The position numbers and the translations under genes are program-made. A stretch of 64,000 nucleotides of DNA from Alphaproteobacteria bacterium (lineage in GTDB: Bacteria; Pseudomonadota; Alphaproteobacteria; TMED109): NCBI GenBank assembly GCA_030828505.1, contig JAURCJ010000001.1, forward strand, positions 239,662-303,661. Direction: 5' to 3'. Position 1 is the first letter of the stretch. Each line of letters begins with the position of its first letter. The notes under the pieces were generated by a model that was given only the letters and a program-made list of their open reading frames with translations, made no database searches and was not told the DNA's origin. Below, piece by piece: positions 17,305 to 27,432 of the stretch.

Positions 17305-17754
17305 TTAATCTAAATCTATTAATTTTATAATACAATTTATTGCCATTTCGTATCCTTTTTCTCCAAATCCACATATAATTCCATTTGCCACTTGAGAAAT
17401 AAAGGATACATGTCTAAAATTCTCTCTTGCATATATATTTGACATATGAACTTCTATTATAGGTCTGCCAAAAAATTTTAAAGCGTCCATTAAAGCAATA
17501 GATGTATGTGAATAACCTCCAGCATTTATAATTATACCAGAATACTTTTCACTTGCTTCTTGAACTATCTCTATCAGTTCTCCTTCTTTGTTACTTTGAA
17601 TACAATCAATACCTACAGCTAATTTATTTTGTAATCCTCGTAAATTATTTTCTATTTCATCTAAAGTTATATTACCATAAATTTTGGGCTCTCTTCTTCC
17701 AAGTAAATTTAAATTTGGCCCGTTTATAACTAAAATTTTCTTTATATTATTCAC
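17305..17754 (-). CDS. aroQ: 3-dehydroquinate dehydratase, type II
   Basis: AroQ removes water from 3-dehydroquinate in the shikimate pathway. NGPNLNLLGRREPKIYG (9-25) contains the active-site Arg and catalytic Tyr, NAGGYSHTS the substrate-binding loop, and VHMSNIYARENFRH the catalytic-region histidine. The 149-residue length is typical. It leads the aroQ-accB-accC-aat block and is divergent from the thiamine gene. The product feeds chorismate to the mutase encoded near 5 kb. Confidence 0.95.
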   Translation of the reverse strand: MNNIKKILVINGPNLNLLGRREPKIYGNITLDEIENNLRGLQNKLAVGIDCIQSNKEGELIEIVQEASEKYSGIIINAGGYSHTSIALMDALKFFGRPIIEVHMSNIYARENFRHVSFISQVANGIICGFGEKGYEMAINCIIKLIDLD

Positions 17755-17862
17755 AAATTATCCTTATAATAGTATTTATAAATATATCCATTTAATATAT
17801 ATTTATTCCTTTATAATATACATTATAAATGTAAATAAAAAAGAAATGAAAAAAATATAAAT

Positions 17863-18858
17863 ATGTCTTTAAAAGAAATAAATATATATGTTAATGGAGA
17901 AGCTAAGCAGATACAGACTTCTCAATCAATTGAAAAACTCCTTCATCTACTTAAATTAAATAAGAATAATATTGCTGTTGAAATAAACCGGGAAATAATT
18001 AATAAATCAGATTATCATTCTCATATAATAGAAGCCAATGATTGTATTGAAATAGTCAATTTCATAGGGGGAGGAAATCATATAAATAAAAATAAAGAGT
18101 CTCTGATAATTGCAGGAAAAGAGTATAAATCTAGGTTAATAATGGGTAGTGGCAAATTTAAAAGCTTTAAGGAAAACCTTGAAGCTTTAAAAAAAGCTGA
18201 GTCAGAAATTATTACTGTTGCAATTAGAAGAACCAATATATCTAATCCTAACGAACCAATGATAACTGATATTATAAATCCTAATAAATATACTTACCTA
18301 CCAAATACGGCAGGTTGTTATAATGCTGAAGAAGCAATAAGAGTTTTAAACTTAGCGCGTGAGGCAGGCGGTTGGGATTTAGTCAAGCTTGAGGTTCTAG
18401 GCGATGATAAAACATTATATCCAAATATGATAGAAACTATTAAAGCTTCAGAAATTCTTGTTAAAGAAGGTTTTAAAGTTATGGCTTATTGTACTGATGA
18501 CCCTATTCTTGCGCAAAAATTAGAAGATAACGGTTGCTCGGCTATAATGCCTTTAGGTTCTCCTATAGGATCAGGGTTAGGAATACAAAATAAATTAAAT
18601 ATTAAAATTATAATAGATAATTGCTCAGTGCCAGTTATTATAGATGCTGGACTAGGAACAGCATCTGATGCTTGTATTGCCATGGAAATGGGCTGTGATG
18701 CCGTTTTAATAAATTCAGCTATAGCTAGAGCTCGTAACCCCATTTTAATGGCAGAGGCTATGAAGCAAGCCGTTATATCTGGAAGAAATGCCTATATATC
18801 AGGAAGAATGGAAAAAAATATTATTGCTAAGGCTAGCCCTCCAACAAAAGATTTTTAA
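17863..18858 (+). CDS. thiG: ThiS-ThiG fusion: sulfur carrier and thiazole synthase
   Basis: Residues about 4-71 are a ThiS-like beta-grasp sulfur carrier ([12 protein letters not shown], then [10 protein letters not shown] at 62-71). Residues about 80-331 are thiazole synthase ThiG with the Schiff-base lysine K175 in [11 protein letters not shown] and a complete (beta/alpha)8 barrel. ThiS normally ends in a free Gly-Gly that is thiocarboxylated; here GGG (69-71) is internal. Fusions of this type are known in other proteobacteria. How the glycine terminus is exposed is unresolved. The ThiG string IRRTNI replaces the usual VRR pattern conservatively. No TPP riboswitch is visible upstream. Confidence 0.93.
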   Translation: MSLKEINIYVNGEAKQIQTSQSIEKLLHLLKLNKNNIAVEINREIINKSDYHSHIIEANDCIEIVNFIGGGNHINKNKESLIIAGKEYKSRLIMGSGKFKSFKENLEALKKAESEIITVAIRRTNISNPNEPMITDIINPNKYTYLPNTAGCYNAEEAIRVLNLAREAGGWDLVKLEVLGDDKTLYPNMIETIKASEILVKEGFKVMAYCTDDPILAQKLEDNGCSAIMPLGSPIGSGLGIQNKLNIKIIIDNCSVPVIIDAGLGTASDACIAMEMGCDAVLINSAIARARNPILMAEAMKQAVISGRNAYISGRMEKNIIAKASPPTKDF

Positions 18859-18909
18859 TTAATTTAATATAAATATAACTATTACAATATAAACAAAGGG
18901 GAATTAAAA

Positions 18910-19917
18910 ATGAGCGTAAACAAACAAATAATAATGAAAACTAGACCCGAAGGAATGCCTAAATTAGAAAACTTTGAAATTATTGAAAATAATATACCTG
19001 ATATAAGACATGGGGAAGTATTAATTAAAATATTATGGCTATCACTAGACCCTTATATGAGAGGTAGAATGAGTAAAGCAAAAAGTTATGCGGCATCATT
19101 AAATGAAGGGGATGTAATTATAGGCGGAGCAGTAGGAAGAGTAATAAAATCAGAAACTAATGAATATAAAGAGGGAGATATAGTAGAAGGATTTACATTA
19201 GGATGGCAGGCATATGCAATTACAACTCCTGCTTCTATAAGAAAAATAAACCCAGATTTAGCTCCTATCCAAACTGCAGTAGGTGTATTAGGTATGCCAG
19301 GTATGACTGCATTTTTTGGTCTTTTGTATGTAGGTAAACCAATTCCAGGAGATACTGTAGTAGTATCTGCTGCTTCAGGAGCAGTAGGCCAACTTGTAGG
19401 ACAAATTGCAAAAATTGCTGGCTGTCATGTGGTGGGAATAGCTGGAGGAAAAGAAAAATGTGATTTCTTATTAAATACCCTTAATTTTGATGCTGCTATT
19501 GATTATAAAAACCAAAATGTTGATAACATGTTAGATAAATATTGTCCAAACGGAGTAAATGTTTACTTTGATAATGTCGGTGGAAGCATAACTGATTCTG
19601 TAATAAATAAGCTTGCTAATTATGCTAGAGTTGCTGTTTGTGGGGTTATCTCTCAGTACAATCTAACAGCTCCTGAACCGGGCTTAAGGACTCATAGAGC
19701 TATATTAACCAACCAAGCAACAACTGAAGGGTTTTTAGTATTTCAATTTGCTCAAAAATATCACATTGCTATAGAAAGAATGGCAAAATGGATTAAAGAA
19801 GGAAAGATTATTTATAAAGAAGATGTGGTAGAGGGCCTAGAAAATGCTCCAGACGCATTTATTGGACTAATGAATGGAAAAAACTTTGGAAAACTACTTA
19901 TAAAAGTTTCAGAGTAA
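18910..19917 (+). CDS. Zinc-independent NADP-dependent oxidoreductase (MDR, LTB4DH/prostaglandin-reductase type)
   Basis: The 335-residue protein is a medium-chain reductase without the structural-zinc cysteines. It shows LDPYMRGRM near 49-57, PGMTAFFGL, the Rossmann motif SGAVGQLVGQIAK and the family string YFDNVGGSITD. Homologues reduce alpha,beta-unsaturated ketones and aldehydes or quinones. The substrate here cannot be determined. An AAAGGGG Shine-Dalgarno sequence lies 7-8 bases before the ATG. It abuts the convergent aspS stop with no bases between. Confidence 0.9.
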   Translation: MSVNKQIIMKTRPEGMPKLENFEIIENNIPDIRHGEVLIKILWLSLDPYMRGRMSKAKSYAASLNEGDVIIGGAVGRVIKSETNEYKEGDIVEGFTLGWQAYAITTPASIRKINPDLAPIQTAVGVLGMPGMTAFFGLLYVGKPIPGDTVVVSAASGAVGQLVGQIAKIAGCHVVGIAGGKEKCDFLLNTLNFDAAIDYKNQNVDNMLDKYCPNGVNVYFDNVGGSITDSVINKLANYARVAVCGVISQYNLTAPEPGLRTHRAILTNQATTEGFLVFQFAQKYHIAIERMAKWIKEGKIIYKEDVVEGLENAPDAFIGLMNGKNFGKLLIKVSE

Positions 19918-21705
19918 TTATTTATCTAATTTATTTATATTACTTAACTTTAATGAGAGTTCTTTTAATTGATTATTATTGACTATAGATGGAGCATCCA
20001 TTAACAAATCTTGTGCTTGTTGATTCATTGGAAACATTATTACCTCTCTAATATTAGGTTCATTAGCTAAAAGCATCACTATTCTATCAATTCCAGGAGC
20101 TATTCCTCCATGTGGAGGGGCTCCATACTTAAAAGCATTATATAGTGCCCCAAATCTACTTTTTAAATCATCGGATGTATAACCTGCTATACTAAATGCT
20201 TTTTCCATTATATCAGGTCTATGGTTTCTAATAGCTCCTGAAGATAACTCAATACCATTACAAATAATATCATACTGCCATGCTAAAATATCTAATGGAT
20301 CTTTATTTTCTAAAGCGTCCATGCCTCCCTGAGGCATTGAGAAAGGATTATGACTAAATATAATAGAATTTGTTGATTCATCTATTTCATACATCGGGAA
20401 ATCTACAGTCCAGCAAAATTTAAAAACATTTTTTTCAATTATATCCATATCTTCTGCTATTTTCATTCTTGCCTTACCGGAAAAACTCTCTGCTTCTTTA
20501 ATTTTATTACAAATGAAAAACACTGCATCTCCATCTTTTGCATTAGCTTTATCTTTTATAATTTCAACAGACTCCTTAGATAAAAATTTACCAATAGGCC
20601 CTTTAGCTTCTCCCTCGCTTAATAATATATAGCCTAAACCAGGTTGTCCTTGCTCTTGTGCCCAAGAATTTAATTTATCAAAAAATGATCTTGGTTTATC
20701 AGAGACATTCAAAGCAGCAATACCTCTTACAACTGCTCCCTTTTTAATCTGCTCTTTAAATGCTTTAAAAGTCACTCCTTCGTGTAAAAAAGCTTCTGTA
20801 ACATCAGATATTATTAATGGATTTCTCAAGTCTGGCTTATCTGTACCGTATTTTAACATTGCATCTTTATAGGTAATTTGTGGAAATGGATTAGACGTTA
20901 TATCCCAATCTGAAAACTCTTTAAATACTTCTGTTAATACAGGTTCAATTGTACTAAATACATCCTCTTGTGTAGCAAAAGCCATTTCCATATCTAATTG
21001 ATAAAATTCTCCCGGACTTCTATCGGCTCTCGCATCCTCATCCCTAAAACATGGAGCAATTTGAAAATAACGATCAAAACCAGATGCCATTATTAGTTGT
21101 TTGAACTGTTGAGGAGCCTGTGGTAAAGCATAGAACTTTCCTGGATTTAAACGTGATGGAACTAAAAAATCCCTTGCACCTTCTGGAGAGGATGCTGTTA
21201 AAATAGGGGTTTGAAACTCATAAAACCCTGATTCCGTCATTTTCTTTCTAATAGAAGATATAATTTTTGATCTCAAAATCATATTATTTTGCATTGAAGG
21301 CCTTCTTAAGTCTAAAAACCTATTTCTTAACCTTATCTCTTCACCTAAGTCATGCTCTCCGGATACTGGCATAGGTAAAACGTCAGATGAAGACTCAATA
21401 ATATAATCTTTCACAGACACCTCTATTTCTCCAGTAGAAAGCTTTTTATTAATTAAATCCTCAGTCCTTTTAACAACTTTACCAGTAACCGTGACTACGC
21501 TTTCCAGTCTAGTATCTTCACATAACTTAAAAAATTTATTATCACTGTCTACAACTATTTGAATAATCCCAAAGTGGTCCCTTAAATCTATAAATAATAA
21601 ACCACCATGGTCTCTTTTTCTATCAACCCATCCAGATAGTTTAACAATATTATCGACATTATTAGAAGTTAGTTGTCCACAATTATGTGATCGATAAAGA
21701 TGCAT
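19918..21705 (-). CDS. aspS: Aspartyl-tRNA synthetase
   Basis: AspS charges tRNA-Asp. The bacterial architecture is complete: an N-terminal OB anticodon-binding domain ([15 protein letters not shown]), the class II core with motif 2 [19 protein letters not shown], an inserted GAD domain, and motif 3 [13 protein letters not shown]. The frame extends five codons upstream to a TTG, but AAGGG lies 7 bases before the ATG at 21705, which gives the normal start [12 protein letters not shown] and 595 residues. Whether it also charges tRNA-Asn cannot be decided here. Confidence 0.95.
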   Translation of the reverse strand: MHLYRSHNCGQLTSNNVDNIVKLSGWVDRKRDHGGLLFIDLRDHFGIIQIVVDSDNKFFKLCEDTRLESVVTVTGKVVKRTEDLINKKLSTGEIEVSVKDYIIESSSDVLPMPVSGEHDLGEEIRLRNRFLDLRRPSMQNNMILRSKIISSIRKKMTESGFYEFQTPILTASSPEGARDFLVPSRLNPGKFYALPQAPQQFKQLIMASGFDRYFQIAPCFRDEDARADRSPGEFYQLDMEMAFATQEDVFSTIEPVLTEVFKEFSDWDITSNPFPQITYKDAMLKYGTDKPDLRNPLIISDVTEAFLHEGVTFKAFKEQIKKGAVVRGIAALNVSDKPRSFFDKLNSWAQEQGQPGLGYILLSEGEAKGPIGKFLSKESVEIIKDKANAKDGDAVFFICNKIKEAESFSGKARMKIAEDMDIIEKNVFKFCWTVDFPMYEIDESTNSIIFSHNPFSMPQGGMDALENKDPLDILAWQYDIICNGIELSSGAIRNHRPDIMEKAFSIAGYTSDDLKSRFGALYNAFKYGAPPHGGIAPGIDRIVMLLANEPNIREVIMFPMNQQAQDLLMDAPSIVNNNQLKELSLKLSNINKLDK

Positions 21706-21836
21706 ATAAGTACCCTTCAAAAGTTAATTATTAATATATATAATACTATACCTTTTAGACAAAATTATAAAAAATTCAAATCAAAATATATTTAGTTTTG
21801 TTGATAATATACGTTTCTAATGCTATTTCTATAAAA

Positions 21837-22970
21837 ATGACTATTTTGACTAAATCACATGAGATAGAAGATCTCTATAAAAAACTAAAAAATGAAATAT
21901 TTATATGTGTAGATACTGAATTTATTAGAGAAAAATATTATTACCCAAAATTATGTTTAATACAAATTGGTGATTCTAAAGGTAATGGATGGGCAATAGA
22001 TCCATTAGTAAATGATATTAATCTAAATCCAATATTTGATTTGTTACTTAATGAAAAAATATTAAAAGTATTGCATTCTCCAAGACAAGACTTTGAAATC
22101 ATATTTAATATTTTAAAAAAAATCCCTAAACCAATATTTGATACTCAGTCTGCTGCTATGACTTGCGGTTATGGAGACTCAGCTAGTTATGAATTTTTAG
22201 TTAACAAAATAGTTAATATTAAATTAGATAAAAGTGCACGATTCACAAATTGGGAAAATCGGCCGTTAAATGAAAAGCAAATAAAATATGCTATTTCTGA
22301 TGTGACTCATCTTTCTAAAATATATTTGTATCTGAAAGATAATATGAAAAAAAATAAAAGAACAGATTGGATAAAAGAAGAAATAAATAAGTTTAACGAT
22401 TTAAATTTATACAAAACAGATTCTGATAATGCTTGGAAGAGAATTAAGTTTAATAGCCCCAATATAGAAACGATGTCAATTTTTAGAGAAATTGCTAAAG
22501 TTAGAGAAGATCTCGCAAAGAAATATAATTTACCAAGAAATAAAATATTTAAAGATGATATTATAATTAAATTATCAAAAAACCCTCCTATTGATATTAA
22601 AGACTTTGATAATTTACGCGGAATAAATATTAAAAATATTGATAATACTTATAAAAATTTAATTTTAGAATGTGTTAAGATAGGTAAAAATAATAAAAAT
22701 ATAAATAAAACTAACAATCATATTTCCAATATAGCTTCAAAAGCTGTAACTGATTTATTAAAAATTATATTACTCAGCTGTGCTGAAAAGCATAATATTT
22801 CCCCACTGCTAATTGCAAATAAAGAGGATCTAAAGCTTATAGCTCAAGGTGAAAAAAATGTGAAAGCTCTTAAAGGCTGGAGATATGATATATTTGGATA
22901 TTCAGCCTTAAAATTAATGGAAGGGAAACTCAGCTTAAAAATTAAAAATGGAGCGATAATTATAGATTAA
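21837..22970 (+). CDS. rnd: Ribonuclease D
   Basis: RNase D is a 3'-5' exoribonuclease that trims tRNA and other small RNA ends. The DEDDy exonuclease motifs are visible: CVDTEF near the N-terminus (Exo I), LHSPRQDFEI (Exo II) and ISDVTHLSKIYLYL (Exo III). HRDC-type helical domains follow. An upstream TTG in the same frame (21798) would add 13 hydrophobic residues. The ATG at 21837 gives the family N-terminus MTILTKSHEIEDL, so I use it. The protein is K/N rich and somewhat diverged in its C-terminal half. Confidence 0.9.
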   Translation: MTILTKSHEIEDLYKKLKNEIFICVDTEFIREKYYYPKLCLIQIGDSKGNGWAIDPLVNDINLNPIFDLLLNEKILKVLHSPRQDFEIIFNILKKIPKPIFDTQSAAMTCGYGDSASYEFLVNKIVNIKLDKSARFTNWENRPLNEKQIKYAISDVTHLSKIYLYLKDNMKKNKRTDWIKEEINKFNDLNLYKTDSDNAWKRIKFNSPNIETMSIFREIAKVREDLAKKYNLPRNKIFKDDIIIKLSKNPPIDIKDFDNLRGINIKNIDNTYKNLILECVKIGKNNKNINKTNNHISNIASKAVTDLLKIILLSCAEKHNISPLLIANKEDLKLIAQGEKNVKALKGWRYDIFGYSALKLMEGKLSLKIKNGAIIID

Positions 22971-22979
22971 TTTAAATTT

Positions 22980-23759
22980 TTAATAAGTACCAGGATATCC
23001 TCCTCCATCTATTAATAAATTTTGACCCGTGATATATCCGGCATAACTACTGCAAAGATAAGCACATGCAGCTCCAAACTCACTTGGAGTACCAAATCTT
23101 CCAGATGGATTTTCTGCAGCTCTTGTATTCCTCACTTCTTCTATACTTTTACCAGTTTTTTCTGCTACAAATTTTAAACTATTTCTCAATCTATCTGTAT
23201 CAAAAGGTCCAGGCAGAATAGAATTAATAGTCACATTATTTATAATTGTCTTTCTAGCAATACCAGCAACAAAACCTGTTAATCCACTCCTTGCTCCATT
23301 AGATAAGCCTAAAATATCAATTGGAGCCTTTACTGAACTAGATGTGATATTAATAATTCTTCCAAATTTCCTATCTTGCATCCCATCAACATAGTTCTTA
23401 ATTAATTCAATAGGAGTAAACATGTTTGCTATACAGGCATTTGTCCAATCTTCTCTATTCCAATCCCTAAAATCTCCAGGAGGAGGACCTCCTGCATTAT
23501 TAACCAAAATATCTGGATCTGGGCAAAGTTCTTTTAGCTTACTTTGTTCGGCTTTGATAGTTATATCGGCACAAAACTCTATAACATTTACTCCATATTT
23601 TTCTCTTAATTCTTTAGCGGTAGATGATAAAACTTCTTTATTTCTTCCATTAATAATTAAATCTACCCCCTCTTCAGCTAATGCAAGTGCACAACCCTTA
23701 CCTAAACCTCTACTGGATGCACAAACTATAGCTTTCTTACCTTTAATACCCATATCCAT
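22980..23759 (-). CDS. SDR-family oxidoreductase with altered active site
   Basis: The 259-residue protein has the SDR cofactor motif ASSRGLGKG (14-22), NNAGG (87-91) and a C-terminal ITGQNLLIDGG. The catalytic YxxxK motif is replaced: the aligned stretch LGLSNGARSG puts S153 and R157 at the Tyr and Lys positions, while the upstream serines (S140-S142) remain. A subgroup of annotated SDRs carries this same LGLSNGAR string. The substrate is unknown. AGGAGA precedes the ATG by 7 bases. It is the last gene after DUF2066, perM and hdaA. Confidence 0.87.
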   Translation of the reverse strand: MDMGIKGKKAIVCASSRGLGKGCALALAEEGVDLIINGRNKEVLSSTAKELREKYGVNVIEFCADITIKAEQSKLKELCPDPDILVNNAGGPPPGDFRDWNREDWTNACIANMFTPIELIKNYVDGMQDRKFGRIINITSSSVKAPIDILGLSNGARSGLTGFVAGIARKTIINNVTINSILPGPFDTDRLRNSLKFVAEKTGKSIEEVRNTRAAENPSGRFGTPSEFGAACAYLCSSYAGYITGQNLLIDGGGYPGTY

Positions 23760-23778
23760 TTTTAATCTCCTATTAATT

Positions 23779-24447
23779 TCATAGTTTAATTACCTTTTTA
23801 ATAAAAGGTATAGTGATTTTTTTTGATTTTTCCAAAGATAAATTATTTATTTCATTTACTATTTTTATAATTGAGTCAAATGATCTATCAATTCTGTTCA
23901 TAAGATAATTTATTACTTCAAATTCAACCAAAACCCCTTTATCTAAAAATTGTTTTATTATTACGCTTTTTAATAACTCATCATCTGGTAATCCGATGTT
24001 TATTTGTGGAATAGACAATAGCCTTGACTTTAAATCTGGTAATTTAAAATTAATATCATTAATAGATATATTTGAAGTGAACATAAAATTATGCTTTCTT
24101 TCGGCCAACATATTATAAATGTGTAATAATAATCTTTCAGATTTCAATTTATAAATATCTTCAACAATAAGGCATTTATGTTCTACTAGTTTATCTAGTT
24201 TATTTTCTGTTAAGTTTTGAGCTTCTATAATGTAACCTTTTGATAATGTTTGAAGTGCTGATGCCAAATGACTCTTACCAGAACCAGCTGGACCATAAAC
24301 AATAAACCCTAAAACAGGCCAATTTGGCCAATTATCAAGCCAAAGAACAACTTCTTTATTCACTTGGCTAACAATATAATCCTCTCTTCCCATAGCCGGT
24401 AATGTTCTAAGATTTAATAGCAACTGTTTACTATAATGCATATCCAT
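23779..24447 (-). CDS. hdaA: DnaA-related regulatory ATPase HdaA (Hda-like)
   Basis: The 222-residue protein is a short AAA+ DnaA relative lacking the DNA-binding domain, as in Hda/HdaA, which promote DnaA-ATP hydrolysis to prevent re-initiation. The N-terminal part has the family string REDYIVSQVNKEVVLWLDNWPNWP. The Walker A motif YGPAGSGKSHLAS and the Walker B-like CLIVEDIY are present. It lies 12 bases after perM, an arrangement common in alphaproteobacteria. The first ATG (24447) and the one two codons later are both possible starts. Confidence 0.9.
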   Translation of the reverse strand: MDMHYSKQLLLNLRTLPAMGREDYIVSQVNKEVVLWLDNWPNWPVLGFIVYGPAGSGKSHLASALQTLSKGYIIEAQNLTENKLDKLVEHKCLIVEDIYKLKSERLLLHIYNMLAERKHNFMFTSNISINDINFKLPDLKSRLLSIPQINIGLPDDELLKSVIIKQFLDKGVLVEFEVINYLMNRIDRSFDSIIKIVNEINNLSLEKSKKITIPFIKKVIKL

Positions 24448-24459
24448 TTTTATACTCTT

Positions 24460-25473
24460 TTATTCTTTTTCTATAAGAATAACAGTCAAAACAGCTGTTA
24501 TGGGAACTGATAGTAAAACTCCAATAATACCAAAGGCAGCTCCACCTGCTATTATAACAAACATACCAACTAGTGGATGTAATCCAACATTTTTTGATAT
24601 AAACTTTGGTTCTAGAATATAGGATTCTAAAAACTGTCCTACAATAAATATTACAAATACATATAATAAACTTATGAAAGCCCCCGTTTGTAATACACTA
24701 AATGATAAAGCTAATATTAACCCTAAAATAGTTCCTAAATAGGGAATAAATGATAAAACACCTATTATTGCTCCAATACTTATAGCTCCATCAATGTTAA
24801 TAAATGTCAATAAAACGCTATAGTAAACTATTAGAAATAAAGAAATTATAAACTTACCTCTAAAAAAGGAAGATAATACATGATCTATTTTTTTAATTTT
24901 TTTACTTAAGGGTGTTTTTTGCTTTTTTGGTATAAGATTAGTCAAATAAGTTTTTATTTTTTCCCAATCATATAAAACATAACATGTTACTATTGGAGTA
25001 ATAATTGAAAGCCCTATAATGGTTATAAATGCCTTACCTTTTAAAAAAGCTCCACTCATTAGTGAAATAATAATACTTATGATTTCTCCACTTTTATCTG
25101 TTAGGATACTATTTATTGAACCTAAATAATTATCATAATTAATATAACCTCTAAAACTGCCCTCTATAAAAGATAATATCTTGTTATATATTATTGGTAA
25201 TTTAATAATTATATCATTAAGCTGGTCTAATAATACAGGTATTAAAAATATAAACCCTCCTAGGAAGAAGCATATACTTATTATAAGCGCAATAGAAACT
25301 GATAAGAAATGTCCTAGTCCAATTTTTTCTAATTTAATAACTATAGGGTTTAGTACGTAGGCTAATATTAAACCCATTAAAAAAGGAAGTAATATTGAAG
25401 ATGCTAGCCACAAGAATGCTATAAACAAAAGGATGGATATAATTAAGTAATTATTTTTATTATTTAACATCAA
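24460..25473 (-). CDS. AI-2E/PerM family membrane protein (putative permease)
   Basis: The 337-residue protein has about seven or eight hydrophobic segments and the PerM family layout: two N-terminal helices with LPFLMGLILAYVLNP, a central soluble stretch, and C-terminal helices with LGTILGLILALSF and LEPKFISKNVGLHPL. Family members have been proposed to export autoinducer-2 or ions, but the substrate is unproven. It sits between DUF2066 (21 bases) and hdaA (12 bases) in one transcription unit. Confidence 0.88.
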   Translation of the reverse strand: MMLNNKNNYLIISILLFIAFLWLASSILLPFLMGLILAYVLNPIVIKLEKIGLGHFLSVSIALIISICFFLGGFIFLIPVLLDQLNDIIIKLPIIYNKILSFIEGSFRGYINYDNYLGSINSILTDKSGEIISIIISLMSGAFLKGKAFITIIGLSIITPIVTCYVLYDWEKIKTYLTNLIPKKQKTPLSKKIKKIDHVLSSFFRGKFIISLFLIVYYSVLLTFINIDGAISIGAIIGVLSFIPYLGTILGLILALSFSVLQTGAFISLLYVFVIFIVGQFLESYILEPKFISKNVGLHPLVGMFVIIAGGAAFGIIGVLLSVPITAVLTVILIEKE

Positions 25474-25494
25474 AGCTCCATAAACAAAATCTTA

Positions 25495-26265
25495 TCACTC
25501 AGTTAATAAAATGGAAGAATCTTTCTTATTATTTCTATCATTTGAGTCAAAAGAATCCATAATTGTTTTATTATAATCTATTAAACTTATATTATATTCA
25601 TAATTTGAATTTAATCTTTTTTGTATATCTATTCTAGATTTATTAAATATATTAAATAAAGAAGTTTCGTTTTCTATATTAATTGAAACCTTAATTATTG
25701 AATTTTTATAAGTTAAAGATAATACTTGAAAATCTACTACTTCTTTAATGTTCTCAATATTATCAATAATTATTCTCCAATTCTTAAAGCTATTAAAATT
25801 AGCATTAAGATTAATTGTTTTTGAATTTAACTTCTCATAAAAATATATATTATTAGAAACAAGCCAATTCTTTATATTTTCTATGTTAAATAATATTGAA
25901 AATTCTGCCTGATATTTTATATCAGATATTTTTTCATAATGAATTTTATATCCAGCAACAAAATCTTTTATATCTGGAGTTTTATTAACATTATTCAAAA
26001 CATTTTTTATATAAGTATAATCTTTGTTATCTAGTTTCCAAGAAAGAAATCTGTCTAAACCAATAAGAATTGCTTTATTATTAGCTTCGCTTCTAGCATG
26101 ACTAATATCCTCAGAAACAATTTCTATATTTATATTATCTACCTCAAAAGAATCAATAGAATAAGCTTGAGTTTGTATGAAATATATACAAATAAATATA
26201 AAAAAACTTTTAAGTCTTTTGCAAATATGTATAAGTTGTTCTATATTTTTTTCATCTTTAACCAT
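25495..26265 (-). CDS. DUF2066 family exported protein
   Basis: The 256-residue protein has a long charged N-terminus, then a hydrophobic signal segment (SFFIFICIYFIQTQAYS, ending about residue 36). The mature part shows the DUF2066-like opening about ARSEANNKAILIGLDRFL and ends in a polar tail. The family sits upstream of perM and hdaA and beside purM in many alphaproteobacteria, which is much of the basis for this call. The function is unknown. It is strongly diverged and N/I/K rich. Confidence 0.75.
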   Translation of the reverse strand: MVKDEKNIEQLIHICKRLKSFFIFICIYFIQTQAYSIDSFEVDNINIEIVSEDISHARSEANNKAILIGLDRFLSWKLDNKDYTYIKNVLNNVNKTPDIKDFVAGYKIHYEKISDIKYQAEFSILFNIENIKNWLVSNNIYFYEKLNSKTINLNANFNSFKNWRIIIDNIENIKEVVDFQVLSLTYKNSIIKVSINIENETSLFNIFNKSRIDIQKRLNSNYEYNISLIDYNKTIMDSFDSNDRNNKKDSSILLTE

Positions 26266-26332
26266 TTAATTGCAAATCTATTTATATCTAGTATCGTCAT
26301 AGTAAATTATTAGCTCAGGAATATAGTAAACC

Positions 26333-27421
26333 ATGGTTAACAAAATAAAAAATAATACTTTAAAAAATATTACATATAAAGATGCTGGAGTTGATATTGA
26401 GGCAGGAAATAAATTTGTTAAAGAAATAGCTCCCCTTGTTAAGACAACAAAAAGATTAGGTGTGATGGGTTCAATTGGTGGGTTTGGTGGACTATTTAAT
26501 CTCTCTAAATGTGGTTATAAAAATCCGATATTAGTTTCAGCGACAGATGGAGTGGGAACAAAACTTTTGATAGCTGAAGAAGTAAATAAGCACGATACCA
26601 TAGGGATAGATTTAGTAGCAATGAGTGTAAATGATATTGTAGTACAAGGTGCTGAACCCCTTTTTTTTCTTGATTATTTTGCTACTGGTAAATTAAAATT
26701 AAAAATAGCAAAAGAAATAATAAAAGGTATTACTCATGGTGTAAAACTTTCTAATTGTGCATTATTAGGTGGAGAAACAGCTGAGCTACCTGATATATAC
26801 TGTGATAATAGTTATGATTTAGCAGGTTTTGCATTAGGTGCTGTAGAAGAAGACAATATTTTACCAAAAAATACTATTAAATCTGGTGATCTTATAATAG
26901 GATTGCAAAGTTCAGGGATACATTCAAATGGTTTTTCCCTAGTTAGAAAAATACTTCAAGAAAATAATATAAATATGAATGAAAAAATAAGTGGTTTTTC
27001 AGAAAGTTCAATTGGACTAAATTTACTTACGCCTACAAAAATTTATGTGAACTCTATTTTAAGTGAACACAGACTGAATAATATTAAGGCCTGCGCACAC
27101 ATTACTGGTGGAGGTTTAATAGATAATTTACCTAGAGTAATACCTAATAATTTAACTTCTGTAATATATGGAGATAAAATTAAGCCTAATAATATTTTTA
27201 AATGGCTAAAAAGTATTGGTAATGTTAAAAGTAATGAAATGCTGAGAACATTCAATTGTGGTATAGGCATGTGTGTCATAGTAGATCCATCCAAATCTGA
27301 CCAAGTGTTAAACAATTTTATTAAACACGGAGAAAAAGCTTCTCTAATTGGAGAACTCAGAATTAATTCTGAAAATAGTAATATTACCATAGTTGATGAA
27401 AATCAAATATGGAAAAATTAA
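26333..27421 (+). CDS. purM: Phosphoribosylformylglycinamidine cyclo-ligase (AIR synthase)
   Basis: PurM closes the imidazole ring in purine synthesis. The 362-residue protein has the N-terminal DAGVDIEAGN, the ATP-binding DGVGTKLLIA, NDIVVQGAEPLFFLDYFATGKL, the ALLGGETAELP motif and the C-terminal ITGGGLIDNLPR. It is divergent from DUF2066. purN, its common neighbour, is not here. It ends 11 bases before the convergent ndk stop. Confidence 0.95.
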   Translation: MVNKIKNNTLKNITYKDAGVDIEAGNKFVKEIAPLVKTTKRLGVMGSIGGFGGLFNLSKCGYKNPILVSATDGVGTKLLIAEEVNKHDTIGIDLVAMSVNDIVVQGAEPLFFLDYFATGKLKLKIAKEIIKGITHGVKLSNCALLGGETAELPDIYCDNSYDLAGFALGAVEEDNILPKNTIKSGDLIIGLQSSGIHSNGFSLVRKILQENNINMNEKISGFSESSIGLNLLTPTKIYVNSILSEHRLNNIKACAHITGGGLIDNLPRVIPNNLTSVIYGDKIKPNNIFKWLKSIGNVKSNEMLRTFNCGIGMCVIVDPSKSDQVLNNFIKHGEKASLIGELRINSENSNITIVDENQIWKN

Positions 27422-27432
27422 CCTAGTTTAAA

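Noticed and set aside
17755..17862. TPP riboswitch before the thiS-thiG fusion
   Set aside because: No CTGAGA-type core or matching stem is visible in the 108-base spacer.
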